Shown: piece after piece, positions 1-6,217 of the stretch
How the letters are laid out: each line of letters begins with the position of its first letter
Numbering within the stretch: the stretch's first letter is position 1
Assembly: GCA_014804565.1 (NCBI GenBank)
Contig: JAAUZN010000087.1
Coordinates: forward strand, 9,068-17,366
From: Lachnospiraceae bacterium
GTDB taxonomy: Bacteria > Bacillota > Clostridia > Lachnospirales > Lachnospiraceae
Direction of reading: 5' to 3'
Length of the DNA: 8,299 nucleotides
Program-made: the position numbers and the translations under genes
Notes under the pieces: generated by a model
What the model was told of the DNA's origin: nothing
Databases searched by the model: none
Seen by the model: only the letters and a program-made list of their open reading frames with translations

Positions 1-363
1 TATGTGGAGAGTCTGCAGGATGTGAAAACATTGTTAAGCGGCGGAAGAGTACCGATTTACAAAACCGCCGCGGACTGGAAGACAGGGATCAATTGCATTA
101 AAAATGTGAGGGGAAGCCTTGAGAATGATTCCGGTGGCAGTGGATTAAGTTACAAAGAATACTTGCAGATCATGCTTTTTTTGCAGGATTCTCAAAAGAC
201 GGCGGAGCGGGCCATGGACATCATGGAGATGGATATCCGCTGTACGCCCGGCAACGCCGGATTTCGGATGGACGGATGCTTTGATACCTATCAGGCAGAT
301 TTGTCTGTTGCAAGCCGTTTCGGGTATTCCTATGAAATGACCAGAAGATACGGATTCTATTAA
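1..363 (+). CDS. DUF5702-like Tad-locus protein, C-terminal fragment (5' end outside window)
   Basis: The reading frame is open from the first base, so this is the last 120 codons of a longer gene; the GTG at base 4 lies inside the frame and is unlikely to be the start. The visible part begins with a Y-V-E-S-L-Q-D-V stretch followed by LLSGGRVPIYKTAADW. I recognise this pattern from the C-terminus of DUF5702 proteins, which sit in Tad/Flp pilus operons of Lachnospiraceae. It ends in an aromatic-rich tail (RFGYSYEMTRRYGFY). Full-length family members are large and usually have an N-terminal membrane anchor; neither can be checked here. Their role is not established, but an extracytoplasmic accessory role in pilus or pseudopilus assembly is a reasonable inference from the neighbours: two pseudopilins and a prepilin peptidase follow, the first only 18 nt downstream. 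The family call is moderately sure; the function is not known. Confidence 0.7.
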   Translation, partial: YVESLQDVKTLLSGGRVPIYKTAADWKTGINCIKNVRGSLENDSGGSGLSYKEYLQIMLFLQDSQKTAERAMDIMEMDIRCTPGNAGFRMDGCFDTYQADLSVASRFGYSYEMTRRYGFY

Positions 364-381
364 AGCGGGAGGTGATAAAAG

Positions 382-1311
382 ATGCCCTTTTTGCGATCAA
401 AATACCGAAAACTCAAAACTACGACAGCACATTCTCTCCGGGCATATCTTGAGGCAGATCAAGGTAGTCAACTACATCTAAATACCACTCGATTGTTAAG
501 GAGGGCATCTTTTATCTTCTCCCGCAAAAGGGGTTCCATGACGCTGGAAGCAGCCTTTGCCCTTCCGTTTTTCCTGTTTGCTGTACTCAACATTCTCTTT
601 GCTGTAAATATCATAGGCATGCAGAGCCGGCTCCAGGCAGCCATGCATCAGGTAGGCAATAAAATGGCTTTTGCAGGCTATACCTATGAAAATACGGTGA
701 GTGGCGTTTTGCCGGAAAGTCTGGTCAGCGTAGCGCTCAGCGAGGGCTACGCCAGAGGGCAGATATTGGAGTATGTGGGGAGATCTTATCTGGAGCAATC
801 CTGTGTAAAGGGCGGCGTCGGAGGCATCTCCTTTGCCGGATCTTCGGTGATGGGGGCGGATGATTTGATCGATCTAAAGGTGAGTTATCGGGTCAGACCG
901 TTTATAGAACTGCTTGGTTTCGATGGTTTTTGGATGTCCCAACGCTATTACGGCAGGGCCTGGACGGGCTATGACGTTACCGGTTCGATTAGCGATATCA
1001 CGCAGGAAGACCCGATGGTTTATATCACAGAGACGGGGGAGGTCTATCATCTGGACAGAAACTGCACTTATCTGAATCCGACGGTGGAGGCGGTTCCTGC
1101 GGAGAGTGTATCCGGCAGGCGCAATTCATCCGGTGCGAAATATGTGGCATGCGGCTTCTGCGGCGGCGCTGGGGTTGGGAAAGAGGTTTATATCACGAAT
1201 TACGGCAGCAGCTATCATAGACAGATTACCTGTCCGGGCTTGAAGCGGACGATCTATACGGTGCCGTTGTCGGAAGTCGGCACAAGAAGGAGGTGTTCTA
1301 AATGTGGGTAG
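382..1311 (+). CDS. TadE-like pseudopilin with two C-terminal Cys/His modules
   Basis: This 309-residue protein has a class III (Tad) prepilin-like signal. A basic stretch ends in SRKRG (47-51), probable cleavage follows Gly51, the mature start is SMTLEAAFALPF with Glu56 at position +5, and a hydrophobic segment runs to about residue 79. The N-terminal 50 residues are unusually long for a TadE protein. The rest should lie outside the membrane. Residues 211-262 and 268-309 form two related modules, each with V-Y-I-T, then G-x-x-YH, a Cys (228, 284), and a closing CxxC (257/260 and 305/308). These could bind a metal or form disulfides. The start is chosen because GGGAGGTGAT at 367-376 lies 5 nt upstream of the ATG. 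The stop overlaps the prepilin peptidase gene by 10 nt. The protein probably acts as a minor pseudopilin processed by that peptidase; this is inferred from motif and context. The TadE-like call is fairly sure, the role of the tail is unknown. Confidence 0.78.
   Translation: MPFLRSKYRKLKTTTAHSLRAYLEADQGSQLHLNTTRLLRRASFIFSRKRGSMTLEAAFALPFFLFAVLNILFAVNIIGMQSRLQAAMHQVGNKMAFAGYTYENTVSGVLPESLVSVALSEGYARGQILEYVGRSYLEQSCVKGGVGGISFAGSSVMGADDLIDLKVSYRVRPFIELLGFDGFWMSQRYYGRAWTGYDVTGSISDITQEDPMVYITETGEVYHLDRNCTYLNPTVEAVPAESVSGRRNSSGAKYVACGFCGGAGVGKEVYITNYGSSYHRQITCPGLKRTIYTVPLSEVGTRRRCSKCG
1012..1308 (+). repeat. Two tandem degenerate Cys/His modules encoded at the 3' end of the pseudopilin gene
   Basis: The encoded protein contains two copies of a pattern V-Y-I-T-x-x-G-x-x-Y-H, then 4 residues, then Cys, then about 20-28 residues, then C-x-x-C. 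Copy one spans about residues 211-262 (His223, Cys228, Cys257, Cys260) and copy two about residues 268-309 (His279, Cys284, Cys305, Cys308). The copies are clearly related in protein but diverged in DNA, so this is an old internal duplication. Short modules of this kind (Y-x-T-x-x-G-x-x-Y-H...C...C-x-x-C) are also found at the ends of unrelated secreted bacterial proteins. Metal binding is inferred from the one-His, three-Cys spacing only. Confidence 0.6.
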
Positions 1312-1724
1312 AGATTCTGTTGTTTCTGTTTTTGGCAATATGCGCAGTTTTTGATGGTCTGCGGAAGCAGATTCCTTTGGCGGTGGTATGGCTGGGCATG
1401 TTGACGGCGGTCTGCCTTCGCTTGACAGGCATTATGGGAGAAGAAGGAGTGACTGCGACGGCACTCTCCCTCATACCGGGAGCAGGATTTTTTCTGCTCA
1501 GCTTTTTAACGAGAGAGAAGGTAGGTTATGGGGACGGCTGGGTACTTTTGATGATAGGACTGTTTTCCGGCTTTTCCCGATGTTTTCTTATTTTATTGAT
1601 CGGGCTTTTGCTGGAATCGATGGTGGCAGTCGTATTGCTTTTGCTAAAAAAAGTAAAGCGGGATAAGGAAATCCCTTTTTCGCCGTTTCTGCTTCTGGGA
1701 ATGGGGGTAACGTTATGTTTCTAA
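1302..1724 (+). CDS. Prepilin peptidase, A24 family (TadV/CpaA type)
   Basis: This 140-residue, very hydrophobic protein has the two aspartates expected of an aspartic prepilin peptidase: Asp18 in FDGLRKQIP near the end of the first membrane segment, and Asp78 in the GYGDG motif. There appear to be about four membrane segments (roughly 2-18, 25-44, 53-70 and 80-118, the last probably two). The N-terminal methyltransferase domain of PilD-type enzymes is absent, as usual in Tad systems. The enzyme would cut leader peptides of pilins and pseudopilins on the cytoplasmic side of the membrane; the probable substrates are encoded immediately on either side, along with a Flp pilin elsewhere. The ATG is preceded by AAGGAGGTG (1287-1295, spacing 6). 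It overlaps the upstream gene by 10 nt and the downstream gene by 10 nt, which suggests translational coupling. Confidence 0.87.
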   Translation: MWVEILLFLFLAICAVFDGLRKQIPLAVVWLGMLTAVCLRLTGIMGEEGVTATALSLIPGAGFFLLSFLTREKVGYGDGWVLLMIGLFSGFSRCFLILLIGLLLESMVAVVLLLLKKVKRDKEIPFSPFLLLGMGVTLCF

Positions 1725-2161
1725 GGAGAACAGCAAAGGGCTATATGACGGTGGAGGCGGCCTTTCTGATCACCTGGACAGTGTTTCTTTTTGTCCTTTT
1801 GATCTATCTGTCCTTTTATTCCTACGACAAGTGCGTTCTCTTTCAGGACGCTTATACAGTCTGCTTTAGGGGGAGCATTCAGAAGGAGGAGGATCAGGTG
1901 ATGCCCTATATTACCTCTCATATGCAGGCGCAGTTCGGCAGGAAATATTTTGGGGTGGGTAAGGTGCAGGGGACAGTGGACAGAAACGGCAATACTACCA
2001 GCGTGACAGGAGAGTGTCAGGTAAAAGTGCCTATCCGGCAGTTTTTTACCATGCATGACCGGGCAGGCTGGAAGATTAAGACCAAAGCAAAGGCGCAGAT
2101 CATAAATCCCACGAGAGTAATACGCAAATGCAGATGGGCGGGGAATCTGTTCGGCGATTGA
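1715..2161 (+). CDS. TadE-like pseudopilin, short form
   Basis: This 148-residue protein has a short basic N-terminus (MFLRRTAKG), a likely prepilin peptidase cleavage site after Gly9, and a mature start YMTVEAAFLIT with Glu14 at +5. A hydrophobic helix at about 15-36 follows. The remaining ~110 residues are polar and should be extracytoplasmic, with three cysteines (50, 101, 139) besides Cys40 near the membrane. The architecture matches TadE/TadF-like pseudopilins, which help start or stabilise Flp pilus assembly. The start overlaps the peptidase gene by 10 nt; a G-rich stretch at 1703-1708 serves as a modest ribosome binding site, so coupling to upstream translation is likely. The next gene begins 13 nt downstream. 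Identity as a TadE-like protein is well supported by the N-terminus; the exact family of the C-terminal part was not recognised. Confidence 0.78.
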   Translation: MFLRRTAKGYMTVEAAFLITWTVFLFVLLIYLSFYSYDKCVLFQDAYTVCFRGSIQKEEDQVMPYITSHMQAQFGRKYFGVGKVQGTVDRNGNTTSVTGECQVKVPIRQFFTMHDRAGWKIKTKAKAQIINPTRVIRKCRWAGNLFGD

Positions 2162-2174
2162 AAGGAGGATTAGG

Positions 2175-3593
2175 GTGTTAGAGCCAAGATATTTTAGAGA
2201 CTACAAACATAGTTATATTATTTTACGATGTGAGCTGGCGCAGCCGGATAAAAGTTATCAGTGCAAGCTGCTCACTTCTGATAAGATTGGGGAGATTTTG
2301 CGCTGCTCTCTGAGGCATGTCAACGGAGAATCCTATTTTTATTATGAGATCAGCTCCAAAACGACGCTGGAAAATCTGTATCATGACAGACAGATGTCCT
2401 TCGAGCAGGTGCGGGATCTGTTGGAACAGCTGTATGGAATCTATTGCAAGCTGGGAGATTATTTTATGGAAGAGACGAAGCTGGTGCTTTTGCCACGGTT
2501 CATCTACTATGATCTCACCCGTAAAAAATATATTGGTCTTTATTATCCTGATCATGAGGAGGAGAGATTCGGTGAAGAACTTATGAATTTTCTCTTAGAT
2601 CATACGGATAATCAGGATGAGCGTCTGATCAACTGTGTATATGAGATGTATGAGAGGATGGAGGAGGGCAGCTTCACTTTGGAGGATGCGCTGTGGCTTC
2701 TGGGTGAGGCAGAACGGGGAAAGGGAGGGCAGGAGAAGCCGGTCACAGTATTTCCGACAGATACCGTTTCAAAAGCAGAATCTTTTCAATCCGTTTATCC
2801 ACAGGAATTCTCTGAAATCTCTGAAATGTCCGTCAGAGAGGATGCTCCGTCTTTTCAGGAAAAGGGAGAAAAAGCTTTCACGCGCAGAAAAAAGAAGAGT
2901 CTGTGTTATCCCTGTCTGGCGGTTTTCTCCATTTTGGGAATTGCAGGAATCGCCTGCGTTTACGGATTTTATGAGCTGTCTGAGGAGGAGATTTTGACTC
3001 TTTTTGGATGCGGCGGGGTGATGGGCGTCTGTCTTCTGGTCGGTCTGGCCGGTATTGTGAAGGGCGGCGTGAAAGAGGTAAGAAAAAAGGAAGCGCGTGA
3101 TGACTACGGAGAGATGACGGAAGAGAAGAGCTTTGCCACGGCAGAAATCGTTTCTCTGGAGAATGTATTGAGTAGAGATATGGATATGCCTAAGAACATG
3201 CCTTTGGAGAGATCTGAGAGAGGGGGATTTGAGGGAAGGGTAATAGAGACAGAAGAACAGCAGTGCGGCAATACGGTCTTTTTTGACGGTGCGCGGACGG
3301 CAGAGTACAAATTGTATGCGCTGGACAAAAGGAATAAAAAGCATATCGAGCTGACACGTTTTCCCTACACCGTGGGGAAAATGGCGGGTTGTGTGGACTG
3401 CGTGCTTACAGATGATTCTATCAGCCGGATCCATGCCAGATTTGAAAAGGTAGGAGATACCATACAGCTGACGGACATGAATTCCACCAACGGAACCTAT
3501 CGGAACGGACTGCGTATGCAGCCTCAGGAGACGGTGGAGATTGAGCCGGGAGATGAGATTCGGTTTGGAAATTTGAATTATTGTTATCGGTGA
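2175..3593 (+). CDS. Membrane protein with DUF6382-like N-terminus and C-terminal FHA domain
   Basis: This 472-residue protein has three parts. Residues 1-180 form a soluble region (PRYFRDYKHSYIIL; later LLPRFIYYDLTRKKYIGLYYP) resembling the DUF6382 domain found in Lachnospiraceae Tad loci. A low-complexity charged linker follows, then two membrane segments at about 243-265 and 275-296. A second charged linker precedes a forkhead-associated domain at about 378-471, with the phosphothreonine-binding signature S-x-S-R-I-H (415-420) and the NSTNGTYRNG stretch (436-445). The usual GR near the start of the FHA fold is GK here (401-402). FHA domains read phosphothreonine, so the protein may link the pilus machine to Ser/Thr kinase signalling; that is inference. 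It starts with GTG, fixed by AAAGGAGG at 2161-2168 with 6 nt spacing. It is the last gene of the tightly packed pilus operon. No convincing terminator follows. Confidence 0.82.
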   Translation: MLEPRYFRDYKHSYIILRCELAQPDKSYQCKLLTSDKIGEILRCSLRHVNGESYFYYEISSKTTLENLYHDRQMSFEQVRDLLEQLYGIYCKLGDYFMEETKLVLLPRFIYYDLTRKKYIGLYYPDHEEERFGEELMNFLLDHTDNQDERLINCVYEMYERMEEGSFTLEDALWLLGEAERGKGGQEKPVTVFPTDTVSKAESFQSVYPQEFSEISEMSVREDAPSFQEKGEKAFTRRKKKSLCYPCLAVFSILGIAGIACVYGFYELSEEEILTLFGCGGVMGVCLLVGLAGIVKGGVKEVRKKEARDDYGEMTEEKSFATAEIVSLENVLSRDMDMPKNMPLERSERGGFEGRVIETEEQQCGNTVFFDGARTAEYKLYALDKRNKKHIELTRFPYTVGKMAGCVDCVLTDDSISRIHARFEKVGDTIQLTDMNSTNGTYRNGLRMQPQETVEIEPGDEIRFGNLNYCYR

Positions 3594-3632
3594 GTCTGTA
3601 AAAATATTTTATAAAGGAAGAATCTTATTGGT

Positions 3633-3661
3633 TTGACATCACATATCGAAAATGATACTCT
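3633..3661 (+). promoter_or_regulatory. Promoter for the rhomboid gene (extended -10)
   Basis: A perfect -35 TTGACA (3633-3638) is followed by 17 bp and a weak -10 TACTCT (3656-3661) carrying an upstream TG (3653-3654), the extended -10 arrangement. The predicted transcription start, 7 nt past the -10, falls on base 3668, the A of the rhomboid ATG. Support is from sequence only; the -10 matches the consensus at 3 of 6 positions. Confidence 0.55.
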
Positions 3662-3667
3662 TTATTC

Positions 3668-4720
3668 ATGGATATTTTATCGTTGAATCGATTAGAAGAA
3701 TTGTTCCTATCGCAGGGCTATGGCAAGATCCCCTCAAATCTGCCGGAGTTTATTTTTTACTGCCGCAGAGAAGCGCAGGGGATCAATGTGCTCTATGTAA
3801 TTGATTACCGACAGGGGCTCTATATTTCAGTAGACCAGTATGATCATATCAAAAAGAAAATTATAGATTTTTTTCGGGCCAGAGGTGAGCAAGAGATTCA
3901 TGTAATGGCCCTGGTGCTGTGTGCTGATACTGAGAAGGCGCGTCAGCTTTGCGAGAATGACAGCTTTTGCTGGATCATTGATACGCAGGCGTACCGGCTT
4001 ATGATCCATGAAACACAGGCGGCAGATTTTTACGGCTGGAAAAATCTTTTGGAAGAGTACCTGTTTGCATTGTCGAAAGAGAGCGGTGAAACACCAATAG
4101 TTGACGAATCGGTGCGGAAAAGGACGATCAATCTGCAGGAACTGTCATGGACGAATATCGTTTTGGTTTCTGTGAATGTAATTGTGTTTCTGATATGTAC
4201 ATTTACGGGGAATATGTTATATAATAAGGGTGCGTTGAGCGCTATGGAGCTTTGGCGGGGCGGTCAGGTCTATCGGCTGTTCACAAGCATGTTTTTACAC
4301 TGGAATGTGGAACACCTTTTCAGCAATATGATCGTTCTGTATTATGTAGGAGCGCTCGTGGAGCGTGAGCTGGGGCCGATTCCTTACACGGTACTTTATC
4401 TGCTTTCCGGGCTTGCCGGCAATATTTTTTCCATAGGCTATGAGCTTCTGACAGGAATATATGGCAGCTCGGCGGGAGCCAGCGGTGCAGTTTTCGGTGT
4501 GGAAGGCGCTCTGCTTTTTCTTGTCATGATACGGCGTGAAAAGCTGGAATCTATGCCGGTGGGCAGGGTGGCATTTGCGGTTGCATTTTCTCTCTACTGC
4601 GGCTTTACCAGCGCGGGCGTAGACAACGCGGCGCATGTGGGCGGCGTACTGATGGGATTTATATTGGCGGCGGTAATTGCCGTGTGTAAGAGAATGAGAA
4701 TACTTTCTGATTACAGATGA
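3668..4720 (+). CDS. Rhomboid family intramembrane serine protease
   Basis: This 350-residue protein has the rhomboid core in its second half: HWNVEHLFSNM (211-221), the catalytic serine in GASGAVFG (Ser272), and the catalytic histidine in DNAAHVGGVLMG (His323). Six membrane segments are visible between about 162 and 340. The Ser-His dyad cuts substrates within the membrane. Residues 1-160 are soluble and mixed in character, and I do not recognise them; a cytoplasmic N-terminal domain of this kind is known in the GluP/YqgP rhomboids of Bacillus, but the TPR tail of those is missing here. Protease activity is well supported, substrate is unknown. No ribosome binding site precedes the ATG, and the frame has a stop (3653-3655) just upstream, so no earlier in-frame start is available. 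Transcription may begin on the ATG. The next gene starts 16 nt after its stop. Confidence 0.9.
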   Translation: MDILSLNRLEELFLSQGYGKIPSNLPEFIFYCRREAQGINVLYVIDYRQGLYISVDQYDHIKKKIIDFFRARGEQEIHVMALVLCADTEKARQLCENDSFCWIIDTQAYRLMIHETQAADFYGWKNLLEEYLFALSKESGETPIVDESVRKRTINLQELSWTNIVLVSVNVIVFLICTFTGNMLYNKGALSAMELWRGGQVYRLFTSMFLHWNVEHLFSNMIVLYYVGALVERELGPIPYTVLYLLSGLAGNIFSIGYELLTGIYGSSAGASGAVFGVEGALLFLVMIRREKLESMPVGRVAFAVAFSLYCGFTSAGVDNAAHVGGVLMGFILAAVIAVCKRMRILSDYR

Positions 4721-4736
4721 GAAAGGACAGATATCT

Positions 4737-5735
4737 ATGCAGATCAATATTTATTATGGTGGGAGAGGACTTATGGATGATCCCACACTTTTCGTTCTGA
4801 ATAAGATGAAAGAAGTGCTGGAAGAGCTTCGCGTGACGGTAGAAGTCTTTCATCTTTATGAACTGAAGAACAGCATCCCTACATTACCGCAGACTTTGAA
4901 AAATGCGGATGGGGTCATTCTTGCGACAACCATAGAATGGTATGGGATCGGTGGCTACATGCAGCAGTTCCTGGATGCATGCTGGTTGTATGGGGATAAA
5001 GAAAGAATCAGCCGGATCTATATGTGTCCTATTGTCATGTCTACCACTTATGGCGAGCAGGAGGGGAAGCTGAATCTGGCTACGGCGTGGGAGATCCTGG
5101 GAGGACTTCCCTGCAGCGGGCTTTGCGGATACATTGCGGATACGTCCCTGCTGGAGGAGAATGAAGATTATATCCGGATCATTGAAAAGAATGCGGAGAA
5201 TCTCTATCGCACGATCAATCAAAAAATGCCTTGTCTGCCGGCCAGCAATCAGGCGGTAAAACAGAAGGTGGCCATTACGAAGAGCATCAATTTTACGCCG
5301 CAGGAATCTGAGCAGCTTTCGCAATATGTGTCGGACGATACTTATGTACAGCGTCAGAAAGCGGATATTCAGGAGCTTGCCAGTCTGTTCCGTGATATGA
5401 TGGGCAGCAGTGAGCGGGAAGATACAACAGAGTTTGTAGAGGAGATCAGGCAGCACTTTGTTCCGCAGCCGGGTTTTGCAGGGAGCTTTAAAGTGGTGAT
5501 CGAGGAGAAGAAAACGCCGCTTATGATCGTCATTGACGGGGCGAGCCTCGAATGCTATTACGGTGAAGGCGGTCGGGCAGATGTGGAGATACAGCTTGAC
5601 CGGGCATCCTTTGCAGATATCGTCTCCGGGAGAACCAGTTTTCAGACCTCCTTTATGGCGGGGGATATGAAGATGAAAGGTGACTTTAAGGTACTTCGCG
5701 CATTGGATCAGGTATTGATGTTTGGAGCGTCATAA
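4737..5735 (+). CDS. Flavodoxin-like / SCP2 sterol-carrier-like fusion protein
   Basis: This 332-residue soluble protein has two domains. Residues 1-165 look like a flavodoxin or NAD(P)H-dependent FMN reductase fold: a beta strand MQINIYYGGRG, a helix, then DGVILATTIEWYGIGGYMQQFLDACW (58-83), which fits the segment that in such reductases contacts the flavin and seeds the next helix. Residues 185-240 are a charged helical linker. Residues 245-330 match the SCP2 lipid-carrier pattern, with ADVEIQLDRASFADIVSGRTSFQTSFMAGDMKMKGDF (281-317). The combination suggests binding of a hydrophobic ligand near a redox cofactor, but this is inference and no reaction can be named. The classic phosphate-binding loop of flavodoxin is not clear at the N-terminus. 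The ATG follows GAAAGGA, and the gene lies 16 nt after the rhomboid gene and 41 nt before the HIT gene, so an operon is likely. Confidence 0.72.
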   Translation: MQINIYYGGRGLMDDPTLFVLNKMKEVLEELRVTVEVFHLYELKNSIPTLPQTLKNADGVILATTIEWYGIGGYMQQFLDACWLYGDKERISRIYMCPIVMSTTYGEQEGKLNLATAWEILGGLPCSGLCGYIADTSLLEENEDYIRIIEKNAENLYRTINQKMPCLPASNQAVKQKVAITKSINFTPQESEQLSQYVSDDTYVQRQKADIQELASLFRDMMGSSEREDTTEFVEEIRQHFVPQPGFAGSFKVVIEEKKTPLMIVIDGASLECYYGEGGRADVEIQLDRASFADIVSGRTSFQTSFMAGDMKMKGDFKVLRALDQVLMFGAS

Positions 5736-5776
5736 AGGGAAGATAGAATCATTTATTAAAAAGGAGGCTCATTTAT

Positions 5777-6187
5777 ATGAAAATGGATAATTGTATTTTT
5801 TGCAAGATTGCAAACGGGGAGGTTCCGACAAGGACTCTGTACGAGGATGAAAAGTTTCGCGTGATTTTGGATCAGGGGCCGGCCACGAAGGGGCACGCTC
5901 TGATTCTGCCCAAGGATCATTATGTAGATCTTTTTGAACTGCCGGAAGAGAGCGCGGGCGATGTGATGAAGCTGGCGAAAAAGATGATCATCAAGATGCG
6001 CGATAAGCTGGGCTGTGAGGGCTTTAATCTGGTGCAGAATAATGGAGATCTGGCGGGACAGACGGTGTTTCATTTTCACCTCCATCTGATACCGCGCTAC
6101 AGCGGGGATGGACAAAAAATCGGCTGGAAACCTCAGGAAGTGGAGCCGGAGGAGCTGGATGAGGTGAAAAAGCAGATGGCAGATTGA
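5777..6187 (+). CDS. HIT family protein (histidine-triad nucleotide hydrolase)
   Basis: This 136-residue protein has all HIT landmarks. CIFCKIANGEVP (6-17) carries the two cysteines that often bind zinc with His48 and the triad. GHALILPKDHYVDLFEL (39-55) follows, then QNNGDLAGQTVFHFHLHLIPR (87-107) with the triad His99, His101 and His103; His101 is the expected nucleophile. Length is normal for a Firmicute HIT protein of the Hint branch. Such proteins hydrolyse nucleoside phosphoramidates or related AMP adducts in the cytoplasm; the natural substrate is not known for this branch. The ATG is preceded by AAAAAGGAGG ending at 5767, spacing 9. The fumarase alpha gene starts 30 nt past its stop. 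Identification is secure, the physiological role is not. Confidence 0.93.
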   Translation: MKMDNCIFCKIANGEVPTRTLYEDEKFRVILDQGPATKGHALILPKDHYVDLFELPEESAGDVMKLAKKMIIKMRDKLGCEGFNLVQNNGDLAGQTVFHFHLHLIPRYSGDGQKIGWKPQEVEPEELDEVKKQMAD

Positions 6188-6203
6188 TAAGATCTGGAAG
6201 TGT

Positions 6204-6210
6204 GGAAGGG
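6204..6210 (+). promoter_or_regulatory. Ribosome binding site that sets the fumarase alpha start
   Basis: GGAAGGG lies 7 nt upstream of the ATG at 6218. An in-frame GTG at 6200 would add 6 residues but has no such site. The ATG start also gives MRTIETGEITRNIREM, which matches how these subunits usually begin. Confidence 0.5.
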
Positions 6211-6217
6211 AAGAGCG

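Noticed and set aside
538..1311. ATG at 538 as the start of the pseudopilin
   Set aside because: It lies inside the prepilin motif (between the cleavage site and Glu+5), so starting there would remove the leader. The AAGGAGGG at 498-505 is about 32 nt away, too far to serve it.
2769..3434. A 221-codon open frame on the minus strand inside the FHA gene
   Set aside because: It lies wholly antisense to a well supported gene, has no ribosome binding site that I can see and no recognisable domain; the protein is rich in His, Arg and Phe as expected of a shadow frame.
3598..3613. AT-only palindrome (TAAAATATTTTA) as terminator of the pilus operon
   Set aside because: The stem has only A-T pairs and no loop or T-run; it would not be stable enough for an intrinsic terminator.
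4884..5456. A 190-codon minus-strand frame over the flavodoxin-SCP2 gene
   Set aside because: Antisense shadow of a coding gene; no motif, no promoter and no start context.
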